This document shows, piece after piece, positions 55,701 to 62,361 of a stretch of DNA of 64,000 nt. A model generated the notes under the pieces. It saw nothing but the letters and a program-made list of their open reading frames with translations. It made no database searches and had not been told where the DNA came from. The stretch comes from an uncultured Ectothiorhodospiraceae bacterium (GTDB taxonomy: Bacteria > Pseudomonadota > Gammaproteobacteria > Nevskiales > Oceanococcaceae). Position numbers and translations under genes: made by a program. The stretch is taken from assembly GCA_937141935.1 (NCBI GenBank), contig CAKZQS010000002.1:1-64000 (forward strand), given 5' to 3'. The number at the start of each line of letters is the position of its first letter. Position 1 is the first letter of the stretch.

Positions 55701-56512
55701 TGCTCGACGGCGCCCGGCACCTGACCATCGCCGGCCATCACGTCTACGTCACCACGCCCGAGCGCATCGTGGTGCTGGATCTGGACCAGCCGCTGCAGCC
55801 CCGCGTGGCCGCCACGATCCCGGTACGCGACGGCCGCGCCACGGCGCTGCAGTTCCGCTACCTGTTCATCAGCGACGGCGAGGGCTTCAAGGTGGCCGAT
55901 GTCACCTGGCCCGAAGCGCCGCGGCTGATCGACGGGGCCCGGGTCGCCTTGCAAGATGCCCAGCGCATCTATGTGGCGCGTACCTACGCCTACGTGGCCG
56001 CGGGCGAGCAGGGCCTGGCCATCATCAACGTCACCAGCCCGGAGGCGCCGCAGCTCTACTCGCTGTACAACGCCGAGGGCGCGCTCAGCGACGCGCGCGA
56101 CGTGGTGGTGGCCACCACCAATGCCTCGCTCTTCGCCTACGTGGCCGATGGCCGCCATGGGCTGAAGGTGCTGCAGCTGACCTCGCCGGAAAGCCAGCCG
56201 CGCTTCTATGGCTTCTCGCCGGAGCCCCGGCCGCAGTTGATCGCCACGCGGGCCACCGCCGCGCCCTTGCTGGCCTTGTCCAAGGGCCTGGATCGCGACC
56301 GCGCGGTCGACGAGACCGGCCACCAGATGGCCGTGTTCGGGCGCATCGGCTCGCGCCCCTTCAACTATGCCGAGCAGCGCGCCTTTTACCTCGACGATGA
56401 CGGTGAGCCCTGGTTCGTCTTTTACGAGCCGCGCGGCGGGGCGGCCGAGACCCAAGGCGCCGAGACGACTCGCGCCGGGGGCGGCGACGGCGCGGGCGCC
56501 GGCATGCCCTAG
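52718..56512 (+). CDS. Secreted decahaem cytochrome c with C-terminal LVIVD-type beta-propeller
   Basis: 1264 residues, signal peptide (LAAGALLLAFTGAPALA). Ten CXXCH sites in residues about 60-785: CVSCH, CTDCH, CGACH, CGACH, CMVCH, CVDCH, CIDCH, CVTCH, CGGCH and CSDCH. Residues about 855-1190 are a propeller of LVIVD-like blades (RYLFISDGEGFKVADV, YAYVAAGEQGLAIINV, FAYVADGRHGLKVLQL). The segment between has the cytochrome-family stretch FAPHFPHTVRKTETKTCSDCH. Such proteins are extracellular or periplasmic; the propeller may bind a partner or substrate. GCAGGAG precedes the ATG. Last cytochrome of the series. Confidence 0.9.
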   Translation: MRNAILAAGALLLAFTGAPALAAGGEKPVERDYVTADFAPRQQSWEEARSKSAGCVSCHVETDAKTMHDNPGVVLGCTDCHGGNADVWQPANAQFKDADYMGALRQAHVLPRYPETWNFPSSANPKHSYTLLNRESPEFLRFVNPSDYRIMDEACGACHQPIIDKVRTSLMTTSAMLWGGASYNNGILPYKRYVLGEAYTREGEAAAIEAPVAVDDNMRDKGILEMLHPLPAWEVTPPADVFRVFERGGRNLINLFPETGLPNSLGQQQRLEEPGRPDLRQSNRGPATGNRIAVPVLNIHKTRLNDPFAWFLGTNDNPGDFRTSGCGACHVVYANDREPKHSGPYAEFGHTGLTQTADPTIDREEPGHPLQHRFTRAIPTAQCMVCHMHQPNIFLNSFLGYTMWDYESDAPAMWPEEQRYPTDAEIHEINKRNPEEAAIRGKWGDPDFVKQVSELNPELNDTQFADYHGHGWNFRAIFKRNREGALLDADGNIVSDDDPEKFDKAVHMASIHADKGMHCVDCHFEQDAHGNGHIYGEVAQAIEIECIDCHGTADRYPTLKTSGPASPPGGNDLSTIRNQDGSLRFEWVGGKLIQRSAVTPGLEWELSLVRDSVQPGSGDYNAKAARAKLMAADPARQNWGPEVEFEDRAHADDEMLCVTCHTSWTTSCGGCHLPIQANWKTERNHYEGGETRNYATYNPQVARDQIFMLGKHGPAKGNRTAPVRSSSALVLSSRNANRELIYIQQPPVAASGYSSQAFAPHFPHTVRKTETKTCSDCHLSAQGDNNAIMAQLLGHGTNFINFLGYYAYAGGEDGITAVQVTEWDEPQSVLGSYLHRYAYPDWYAAHQERGGKLDTAHTMDAPDAVRCLQLRGEYLYAAQGRGGFEVYDVASIANKGFSQRIISAPFSPLGHDTRVDSENATCMALPTTQPIHPDRNEGTLMREINLEQPFHPIYDYALISDSVEGLILVDVNTLSDGEPRNNQLHRALTWNADGVLDGARHLTIAGHHVYVTTPERIVVLDLDQPLQPRVAATIPVRDGRATALQFRYLFISDGEGFKVADVTWPEAPRLIDGARVALQDAQRIYVARTYAYVAAGEQGLAIINVTSPEAPQLYSLYNAEGALSDARDVVVATTNASLFAYVADGRHGLKVLQLTSPESQPRFYGFSPEPRPQLIATRATAAPLLALSKGLDRDRAVDETGHQMAVFGRIGSRPFNYAEQRAFYLDDDGEPWFVFYEPRGGAAETQGAETTRAGGGDGAGAGMP

Positions 56513-56659
56513 GGCGGTCGCGGGGCGGGGCGCCGGGCGCCCCGGCCCTTGCTCCCAGCGGCTCCGTCGAGCCGGCAGCGGCGCTGTTATCGCAGTGCAA
56601 CAAAGCGGTCATGTCCGCGCCCTAGGCTGGTACTCCCAGGGTGAGGACGAGAACGCAAA

Positions 56660-58324
56660 ATGGAGAGCAGCACCACGGCGACGGCCGACGGCGCGGGGAG
56701 TGGCGGGCGTGCGCGTGCGGTGAACGCGCTGTGGAATCTGAAGCGTCTGTGCGATGCCCGCGCGGCGGCGGGGATGCCGATGATCCACTTCAAGATGCTG
56801 CTGGCGGACCCGGAGTATCGCGAGGACATCCTGCAACGTGCGGAGTCCTTGGGCGACAGCGAGGTGCGTGTGCAGGTGGCGCAGATCCGCGCGATGAAGC
56901 TGCAGGGCGCGCTGGCGCGCGAGAGCGCCGCGCCGGCCGCGAGCCGGCCACCGCCGGTCGAGCCGCATGTCCAGGCGATCCCGGCCCAGAATCGCGGCAG
57001 CCATGCCTCTCCGATCATCATCACCGCCGTGGCGCTGGCGGCCATCCTCGGCCTGGCCTATTACCTGCTGCCGATGGGCCAGCGGGCCGCGGCCGGGCCG
57101 AAGACGGTGCAGGCGCCGCAGCAGATCCTTGAGAACACGACCTGGGAGGCGGGCAACACCTACGTGCTCAGCGGCCCGACCTTCGTGGAGAAGGGGGCGC
57201 GGCTGACCATCCAGCCCGGAGTGCAGGTCCGTGGCCAGCCCGGCTCGGCGCTGTTCGTGACCCGCGGCAGCACGATCCACGCCCGCGGCACGGCGGCCGA
57301 GCCCGTGGTCTTCAGCAGCAACAAGCCGGTGGGCCGACGCGCGCCGGGCGACTGGGGCGGCGTGGTGCTGCTGGGGGATGCGCCGACCAACCGTCGCAGC
57401 AACCGCATCGAGGGCCTGGCCGAGGCCGACGCCCGCGGCGAGTACGGCGGCGCTAACGCCACCAGCAGCTGCGGCGTGCTGGACTATGTGCGCATCGAGT
57501 TCGCCGGTTATGAGATCTCCAAGGACAACGAGCTGAACGGGCTGACCCTGGGCGGCTGTGGCAGCGGCACCATCGTGCGCAACGTGCAGGTGCACCGTGG
57601 CCTGGACGATGGCATCGAGGTCTTCGGCGGCACCGTCGACCTGAAGCGGGTGCTGGTCTCCGGCGCCGGCGATGATGCCTTTGACTGGGATCGCGGCTGG
57701 CAGGGGCGGGCGCAATACGTGCTGCTGCTGCTGTACCCGAACATGGGCGACAACGGCTTTGAGGGCGACAACTACAAGGTGGATAACGATGCCCAGCCGC
57801 GCTCCGCACCCACCTTCTACAACGTCACGATGCTCGCGGCGCCGGATTCGACCCGCGTGCACCGGGGCATGACCCTGCGCCGTGGCAGCGGGGGGCGCTT
57901 CCATAACGTCATCATCTCCGGCTTCAACGGCGAGGCGGTGGATCTGCGCGATGCCGGCGTGGGCGCCCTGTCGGGCAGTGGCGAGCTGGACTTTGCCGGC
58001 GTGCTGCTGCACGAGATCGGGCCGGATGGGCGCACGCCCTTTGCCGATGAAGCCGGCGATGCGGACGACGATGGCGGCTTCGACGAATCCGCCTTCCTGC
58101 TGGCCGAGGGCCGCGCCGCCGTGGTGCGCAGCGTGGGCCTGCTGCCGGGGGCGCTGACCCGCGGCGCGAGCGATCTGGTGCCCAGCGCCGTCGACCTGCC
58201 GCTGACGGCGGTCACGCCGCCCCAGGACGAGTTCTGGGACGAGGGGGCCCGATTCATCGGCGCGATTCCGCCCGGCGGCAGCGGGACCTGGGTCGAGGGC
58301 TGGACCGCGTTCCCGGAGAACTGA
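56660..58324 (+). CDS. Membrane-anchored right-handed beta-helix protein
   Basis: 554 residues. Residues 1-110: cytoplasmic helical region without a recognised domain (NALWNLKRLCDARAAAG, EYREDILQRAESLGDSEVRVQVAQI). One membrane helix at about 115-137 (IIITAVALAAILGLAYYLLP). About 155-554: parallel beta-helix (LTIQPGVQVRGQPGSALFVTRGS, VLDYVRIEFAGYEISKDNEL, VRNVQVHRGLDDGIEVFGG) ending GTWVEGWTAFPEN, a cap common in large secreted beta-helix proteins of unknown role. It follows the decahaem-propeller gene by 147 bases and may be an independent unit or the end of the redox series. Terminator 66 bases downstream. Confidence 0.75.
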   Translation: MESSTTATADGAGSGGRARAVNALWNLKRLCDARAAAGMPMIHFKMLLADPEYREDILQRAESLGDSEVRVQVAQIRAMKLQGALARESAAPAASRPPPVEPHVQAIPAQNRGSHASPIIITAVALAAILGLAYYLLPMGQRAAAGPKTVQAPQQILENTTWEAGNTYVLSGPTFVEKGARLTIQPGVQVRGQPGSALFVTRGSTIHARGTAAEPVVFSSNKPVGRRAPGDWGGVVLLGDAPTNRRSNRIEGLAEADARGEYGGANATSSCGVLDYVRIEFAGYEISKDNELNGLTLGGCGSGTIVRNVQVHRGLDDGIEVFGGTVDLKRVLVSGAGDDAFDWDRGWQGRAQYVLLLLYPNMGDNGFEGDNYKVDNDAQPRSAPTFYNVTMLAAPDSTRVHRGMTLRRGSGGRFHNVIISGFNGEAVDLRDAGVGALSGSGELDFAGVLLHEIGPDGRTPFADEAGDADDDGGFDESAFLLAEGRAAVVRSVGLLPGALTRGASDLVPSAVDLPLTAVTPPQDEFWDEGARFIGAIPPGGSGTWVEGWTAFPEN

Positions 58325-58390
58325 TCCCCGCCGCATTCCTGGTCGCGAGGCCGCTCGCGATCCGCCTCGCGCTGGCGGCGCGGCCGATGC

Positions 58391-58420
58391 AAAAAAGCCC
58401 CCGTGACCGGGGGCTTTTTT
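58391..58420 (+). terminator. Intrinsic terminator after the beta-helix gene
   Basis: Symmetric 12-bp hairpin: AAAAAAGCCCCC (58391-58402), 6-base loop, GGGGGCTTTTTT (58409-58420). It closes the plus-strand redox series and could work in both directions. Confidence 0.9.
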
Positions 58421-58462
58421 GTGCCTGCGAGGGCCAGTCTGGCAGGCCCGGCAGGCGCGCAT

Positions 58463-58488
58463 AAAAAACCCCCGGGGTTGCCGGGGGT
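58463..58488 (-). terminator. Intrinsic terminator of the candidate sRNA
   Basis: On the minus strand, ACCCCCGG and CCGGGGGT pair around a 5-base loop and are followed by six Ts. No annotated minus-strand gene lies within 450 bases upstream, so it has no protein-gene client. Confidence 0.85.
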
Positions 58489-58588
58489 CAAGGTGCGAGA
58501 AAGACTTTGCGTCTTTCTGGAGGAGACACGGTGTACCAGCTGGCGCGGGTCGCTGCCGGGCTGGCGTATGAGCCGGAAAGCTCATGTT
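58463..58588 (-). ncRNA. Candidate small regulatory RNA, about 126 nt
   Basis: A sigma70-type promoter on the minus strand (58596-58624) and an intrinsic terminator (58463-58488) bracket this interval, which has no plausible ORF: the one in-frame ATG reads through the terminator. The predicted RNA has a 6-bp hairpin (58568-58585, ATGAGC/GCTCAT), a single-stranded-looking C/U-rich segment with CUCCUCC complementary to a Shine-Dalgarno (58518-58526), an 8-bp hairpin with GCAAA loop (58498-58518), and the 8-bp terminator stem with six Us. This is the layout of a trans-acting, Hfq-type sRNA. No known Rfam family recognised. A TGCACTGCA palindrome lies just upstream of the promoter. Confidence 0.6.
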
Positions 58589-58595
58589 GCGGTGC

Positions 58596-58624
58596 AGTAT
58601 AAGGAGTCATGGTGCGCTGCGCAA
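58596..58624 (-). promoter_or_regulatory. Sigma70-type promoter of the candidate sRNA
   Basis: Minus strand: TTGCGC (58624-58619), 17-base spacer, TATACT (58601-58596). Predicted start at 58588-58590. The TGCACTGCA at 58626-58634 abuts the -35 box and could bind a regulator. Confidence 0.7.
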
Positions 58625-58940
58625 GTGCACTGCACAAAAACTTTGTCCTCCTTGCGTTTGCGGCCGATTTGCGGGCCAAAAACCACGGCAAAATCACGCG
58701 CGCGGAGGGGCCCTTGGGGGCTGATGCAAAGGCCATGCCGTGGCCGCCGCCAGCGGCGCCGTGCAGGCGGCTGCGGCTCCCGCGATTCGCTGACGAGGGG
58801 GCTTGGTTGTACGGCGGTAGCGGGTGGCAGTGCGGGGCCGCGGCGCGGCATCGCGGCAAGGCGTCGCGGTGGAGGGGTCGCGCTGGGGAATGCCCGTGCG
58901 GGCGTGGCGGCAGTAGCGGCCGCCCGGGCGCTGCTCGGGC
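58625..58940. other. Intergenic region between the sRNA promoter and phaR
   Basis: About 315 bases. Apart from the TGCACTGCA palindrome at its left edge I see no gene, repeat or clear terminator here. GC-rich reading frames exist in several phases but lack start sites with ribosome-binding sequences and any recognisable protein pattern. Confidence 0.5.
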
Positions 58941-59480
58941 TTAGCCCTTGGGCTTGTTGCCGCGCTCGTCCTCGCGGGCGGCGGCCTCATCGCGCTTGTT
59001 CAGGCTCAGCCCGGAGATGAACTCCTGGCGAACCTTGCGCCACAGCGGCAGGTTCTCATCGGCCAGCTCGCGCAGGGCCTGAATGGGGTTGCCGGCGCTG
59101 CCGACCAGCTTGCGCACCTGGTCCTTGAACTGCGCCTGCTGGGCGGAAAACAGCTCCAGCGACAGTTCCAGGTAGTGGCTGACGCTGTTCTGCATCGAGT
59201 CGCCGTAGAAGCGGATGATGTGCAGCAGCACGTCGCGCGACAGGATGGGCGTGCCCTTTTCTTCCTGCTCCATGATCACCTGCAGCAGGATGCTGCGGGT
59301 GATGTCTTCCTTGGTGCGCTTGTCTTCGACCCGGAACTCGATGTTCTCGATGACCAGGTCGCGGATTTCTTCCAGCGTGATGTAACGGCTGATGACCGTG
59401 TCGTAGAGCCGCCGGTTCGGATACTTGTTGATCAGCCGAACCGAGGAGGCGCTCCCGCGGCGACTCAGGACCTTGGCCAT
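58941..59480 (-). CDS. phaR: Polyhydroxyalkanoate synthesis repressor PhaR
   Basis: 179 residues from MAKVLSRRG; the family then shows VRLINKYPNRRLYDTVISRYITLEEI, the PHB/PHA accumulation regulator DNA-binding domain, followed by IMEQEEKGTPILSRDVLLHIIRFYGDSMQNSVSHYLE, the PHB-granule-binding domain. PhaR binds both granules and DNA and represses phasin and often itself. A TGCAATGCA palindrome lies at 59489-59497, nine bases before the start codon, resembling one at the sRNA promoter. No phasin or PHA synthase gene is in the window. Confidence 0.93.
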   Translation of the reverse strand: MAKVLSRRGSASSVRLINKYPNRRLYDTVISRYITLEEIRDLVIENIEFRVEDKRTKEDITRSILLQVIMEQEEKGTPILSRDVLLHIIRFYGDSMQNSVSHYLELSLELFSAQQAQFKDQVRKLVGSAGNPIQALRELADENLPLWRKVRQEFISGLSLNKRDEAAAREDERGNKPKG

Positions 59481-59488
59481 GCCACTGC

Positions 59489-59497
59489 TGCAATGCA
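59489..59497. promoter_or_regulatory. TGCAATGCA near-palindrome before phaR, possible PhaR operator
   Basis: TGCA-N-TGCA, shared with TGCACTGCA at 58626-58634 by the sRNA promoter. PhaR operators reported in other bacteria are TGC/GCA-rich; equating these sites with PhaR binding is inference. Confidence 0.4.
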
Positions 59498-59541
59498 CTA
59501 AAGCCCTAGTGTGCCAGAAGCGCGGCCCCGGGGGTGGCCCC

Positions 59542-60480
59542 TCAGCCCTTGCGCGATGCGGCCTGCAGGCAGTCTGGCCAGGCGCGCACGCCGGCCTCCA
59601 GCAGCGCGGCCACGCTGTGCTGCGCGCCGACCTGCGGCGGCAGGCCCAGTGCCTGCGCGGCCTGCCGCAGGCTGGCCAGCGGGTCGGTAAGCTCCGCCGC
59701 GTCGGCGCCGGTGGCCTTGGACAGCTTGCGCCCGTCGGCGTCGTGGATCAGCGGGTGGTGCAGGTAGCGCGGGGGCGGCGCGCCCAGCGCCTCCAGCAGC
59801 AGCAGCTGGCGGCCGGTTGAGGGCAGCAGGTCCTGCCCGCGGACCACATCGGTAATGCCCTGTTCGGCATCGTCCATGCACACGGCGTACTGGTAGCTGT
59901 AGTCGCCGGTACGCCGGCGCAGCACGAAGTCGCCGCATTGCGTGGCGACGTCCTGGCTTTGCGGCCCGAGCAGGCGGTCGACAAAGTCGCGGCGCGCCGG
60001 CCGGGGCAGGGCAAAGCGCAGCGCGTGCCCTGTGGCGGGCAGGCCCAGGCCGCGGCAGAGGCCCGGGTAACAGGTCTCGCCGGCGCCGCGGTAGGGCGCC
60101 AGCACGCGCCGGTTGCAGCGGCAGGCATAAACCCGGTCGCTGCTCAGCCAGGATTCGAGCTGCTCGGCGTAGCGGTCCAGGCGCTGGCTCTGCGCCGGCA
60201 GCTCGGCGTCCCAGGCCAGCCCCAAGGCCTGCAACTGGGCGCGGATGGTGGCGGCGTGCTCGGGCTTGCAGCGCTCGCTGTCCACATCTTCGATGCGCAG
60301 CAGCCACTGCCCGCCCTGGGCGCGCGCATCCAGCCAGGAGGCCAGCGCGGCGAGCACCGAGCCGGCGTGCAGCGGCCCGGAGGGCGAGGGGGCGAAGCGC
60401 CCCCGGTAGCGCGGGCCGGCGTCGCTCAGCGGCCGAGCTGACGCTCGCGGATCTCTTCGAGGCTCTTGCAGTCCACGCAA
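59542..60480 (-). CDS. gluQ: Glutamyl-Q tRNA(Asp) synthetase
   Basis: About 312 residues if the TTG at 60480 is used. Class-I synthetase motifs: HIGH-like GRFAPSPSGPLHAGSVL, RIEDVD, zinc-site-type cysteines (CRCNR, then ETCYPGLC), and the KMSKS counterpart GRKLSKA. It lacks the anticodon-binding domain of GluRS and glutamylates the queuosine of tRNA-Asp. The conserved part starts just after the dksA stop, and no ATG or GTG is suitably placed: either TTG (overlapping dksA by 55 bases) or a CTG overlapping its stop (CTGA) must serve, implying translational coupling. dksA-gluQ is the normal gammaproteobacterial pair. Confidence 0.93.
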   Translation of the reverse strand: MRGLQEPRRDPRASARPLSDAGPRYRGRFAPSPSGPLHAGSVLAALASWLDARAQGGQWLLRIEDVDSERCKPEHAATIRAQLQALGLAWDAELPAQSQRLDRYAEQLESWLSSDRVYACRCNRRVLAPYRGAGETCYPGLCRGLGLPATGHALRFALPRPARRDFVDRLLGPQSQDVATQCGDFVLRRRTGDYSYQYAVCMDDAEQGITDVVRGQDLLPSTGRQLLLLEALGAPPPRYLHHPLIHDADGRKLSKATGADAAELTDPLASLRQAAQALGLPPQVGAQHSVAALLEAGVRAWPDCLQAASRKG

Positions 60481-60860
60481 AGATCGGCGGTCGGCCGCGC
60501 TTCCAGGCGGCGGATGCCGATCTCCGAGCCGCAGCTATCGCAGAAGCCGAATTCGTCCTCGTCCAGGCGGCGCAGGGTCTTTTCGATCTTGCGGATCAGC
60601 TTGCGCTCGCGGTCGCGGGTGCGCAGCTCGAGGCTGAACTCCGACTCCTGCGTGGCCCGGTCGGTGGGGTCGGGGAAGTTGGCCGCCTCGTCCTGCATGT
60701 GGTGCACCGTGCGGTCCACCTCGGCCATCAGATTCGAGCGCCAGGCCTCCAGAATCTTGCGAAAGTGCGCGCGCTGGTCGGCCGACATGTACTCCTCGCC
60801 AGCCGCGGGCTGGTAGGGCGTGAAGTTGCCGAGTTCTGGGTTCGCGGGGCTGGTGCTCAT
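60426..60860 (-). CDS. dksA: RNA polymerase-binding transcription factor DksA
   Basis: 144 residues from the ATG of MSTSPANPEL. Coiled-coil region with the acidic tip DPTDRA that enters the RNA polymerase secondary channel, then the zinc finger CDSC...CVDC (CX2C-X17-CX2C). It works with ppGpp in the stringent response. The family-typical middle segment YMSADQRAHFRKILEAWR is present. Overlaps gluQ downstream. Confidence 0.96.
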   Translation of the reverse strand: MSTSPANPELGNFTPYQPAAGEEYMSADQRAHFRKILEAWRSNLMAEVDRTVHHMQDEAANFPDPTDRATQESEFSLELRTRDRERKLIRKIEKTLRRLDEDEFGFCDSCGSEIGIRRLEARPTADLCVDCKSLEEIRERQLGR

Positions 60861-61090
60861 GGGCGGTTGATGGCGGTCTGACCGTGGAAACCGGGCATTG
60901 GTAGCAGAGCCCGCAGCGCGAGGCAAGTCACACTCCCCAGTGGCACGCCGGCGTGGGTCGCCGCACGCGGGCAGCGCCGGGCCGTGGGCTGCGTGCGCAA
61001 GAGCCGAATCGGGCCTGTGTTGCCGGCCGTCACGCGCACGCCGGCGGTGTGCACGCTATGCTGCATGGCTAGACCGCACGCACAGCGCAC

Positions 61091-61915
61091 ATGGGAGCGG
61101 CGATCCGCCTCGAAGCCCTGCTCTTCGACGTCGATGGCACCTTGGCTGACACCGAGGCGCTGGGCCACCTGCCCGCCTACAACGAAGCCTTCGCCGAACT
61201 CGGGCTGCCCTGGGAGTGGAGCCCGCAGATCTACCGCGAGGACCTGCTGCTGCAGCCCGGCGGGCAGGAGCGCATTCGCCACTACGTGCTGTCGCACAAG
61301 CCGCAGCTCGGCGAGCATGCCGAGGACGCCGGCCGCAACCTGGCCGCCTGGGTCAACCGCGTGCATGCGGCCAAGTCGCGTATTTTCCGCCGCCGGGTCG
61401 AGCAGGGCCATGTGCCACTGCGCCCCGGCGTGGCCCGGCTGATCCGCGAGGCCGCGCAGGGCGGCGTGCGCGTGGGCCTGGTGACCAACGCCTCGCGCCG
61501 CAGCCTGGAACCGCTGCTGGCCCATTGCCTGGGCGAGGAACTGCTCGGTCGGCTCGATTGCATCGTCAGCGGCGAGGAGGTCAAGCGCAAGAAGCCGGCG
61601 CCGGACCTGTACCTGCGCGCGCTGGAGCGGCTGAACCTGAGCCCCACCAAGGCCGTGGCGGTCGAGGATTCGGCGATGGGCCTGGGCGCCGCGCACGCGG
61701 CCGGCCTGGCCACGCTGATCACGCTCAACGACGACACCCGGGGCCAGGCCTTTGGTCTGGCGGCGGCCGTGTGCGACAGCCTGGGCGAGCCCGATGCGCC
61801 CTGGCGGGCGCAGGGCTGCGGCATGGAGGAATTCAGCCATGCCACGCCCTCGGCGCTGGCGACGCTGTTGCGCCGCTACCACGCCGGGCGCGCGGCGCCC
61901 GAGGGCGGGGCCTAG
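61091..61915 (+). CDS. HAD-superfamily phosphatase (CbbY/beta-phosphoglucomutase-like)
   Basis: 274 residues. HAD motif [14 protein letters not shown], cap domain, motif II VTNAS, motif [17 protein letters not shown], and motif [19 protein letters not shown]. The closest group is CbbY-like phosphatases, some of which act on xylulose-1,5-bisphosphate; no Calvin-cycle gene is nearby, so the substrate is open. The stop shares CTAG with queF, which runs the other way. Confidence 0.9.
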   Translation: MGAAIRLEALLFDVDGTLADTEALGHLPAYNEAFAELGLPWEWSPQIYREDLLLQPGGQERIRHYVLSHKPQLGEHAEDAGRNLAAWVNRVHAAKSRIFRRRVEQGHVPLRPGVARLIREAAQGGVRVGLVTNASRRSLEPLLAHCLGEELLGRLDCIVSGEEVKRKKPAPDLYLRALERLNLSPTKAVAVEDSAMGLGAAHAAGLATLITLNDDTRGQAFGLAAAVCDSLGEPDAPWRAQGCGMEEFSHATPSALATLLRRYHAGRAAPEGGA

Positions 61916-62301
61916 CCCAGGTGCACCGGTGCCGGCGGGGTCCAGCCCGGCTGGCGGTGTTCGGCGACCACGTCGGTGTAGATGCCGCCACGCACGTAGA
62001 ACTCGGCGCGCAGGCGCAGGTAGCGCGGCGCCAGCTTTTCGCACAGCGTGTCGGCGATCTCGTTGGTCACCGCCTCGTGGAAGGCGCCGACCTCGCGAAA
62101 GGACCACAGGTACAGCTTCAAGGCCTTCAGTTCGACGCAATGCGTGTCCGGGATGTAGTCCAGGTACAGCGTCGCGAAGTCCGGCTGGCCGGTTTTCGGG
62201 CACACGCAGGTGAACTCGGGCATGCGCATCCTGATCAGGTAATCGCGGCCCGGCTTGGGGTTGGCAAAGACTTCAAGCTCGCGGCTGGGGGCGGTCGACA
62301 T
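61912..62301 (-). CDS. queF: NADPH-dependent 7-cyano-7-deazaguanine (preQ0) reductase
   Basis: 129 residues from MSTAPSREL, the short unimodular type. Nucleophilic Cys in [15 protein letters not shown], and the QueF motif [21 protein letters not shown] that binds NADPH. It reduces preQ0 to preQ1 in queuosine synthesis, giving a pathway link to GluQRS encoded 1.4 kb away, which modifies queuosine in tRNA-Asp. Divergent from smc. Confidence 0.95.
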   Translation of the reverse strand: MSTAPSRELEVFANPKPGRDYLIRMRMPEFTCVCPKTGQPDFATLYLDYIPDTHCVELKALKLYLWSFREVGAFHEAVTNEIADTLCEKLAPRYLRLRAEFYVRGGIYTDVVAEHRQPGWTPPAPVHLG

Positions 62302-62361
62302 CGGCGGGGAGGGGGCGAAAGGGGGCTGATACACTAGCGTGTTTTGCGGGGGGAGCCCTTC

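Noticed and set aside
52454-56455. Minus-strand open frame of about 1330 codons opposite the decahaem-propeller gene
   Set aside because: Antisense shadow of a gene with ten CXXCH motifs and a signal peptide; no domain in the shadow.
58488-58859. Minus-strand frame of 123 codons in the intergenic region before the redox terminator
   Set aside because: No ribosome-binding site, no protein pattern, and it crosses the sRNA promoter.
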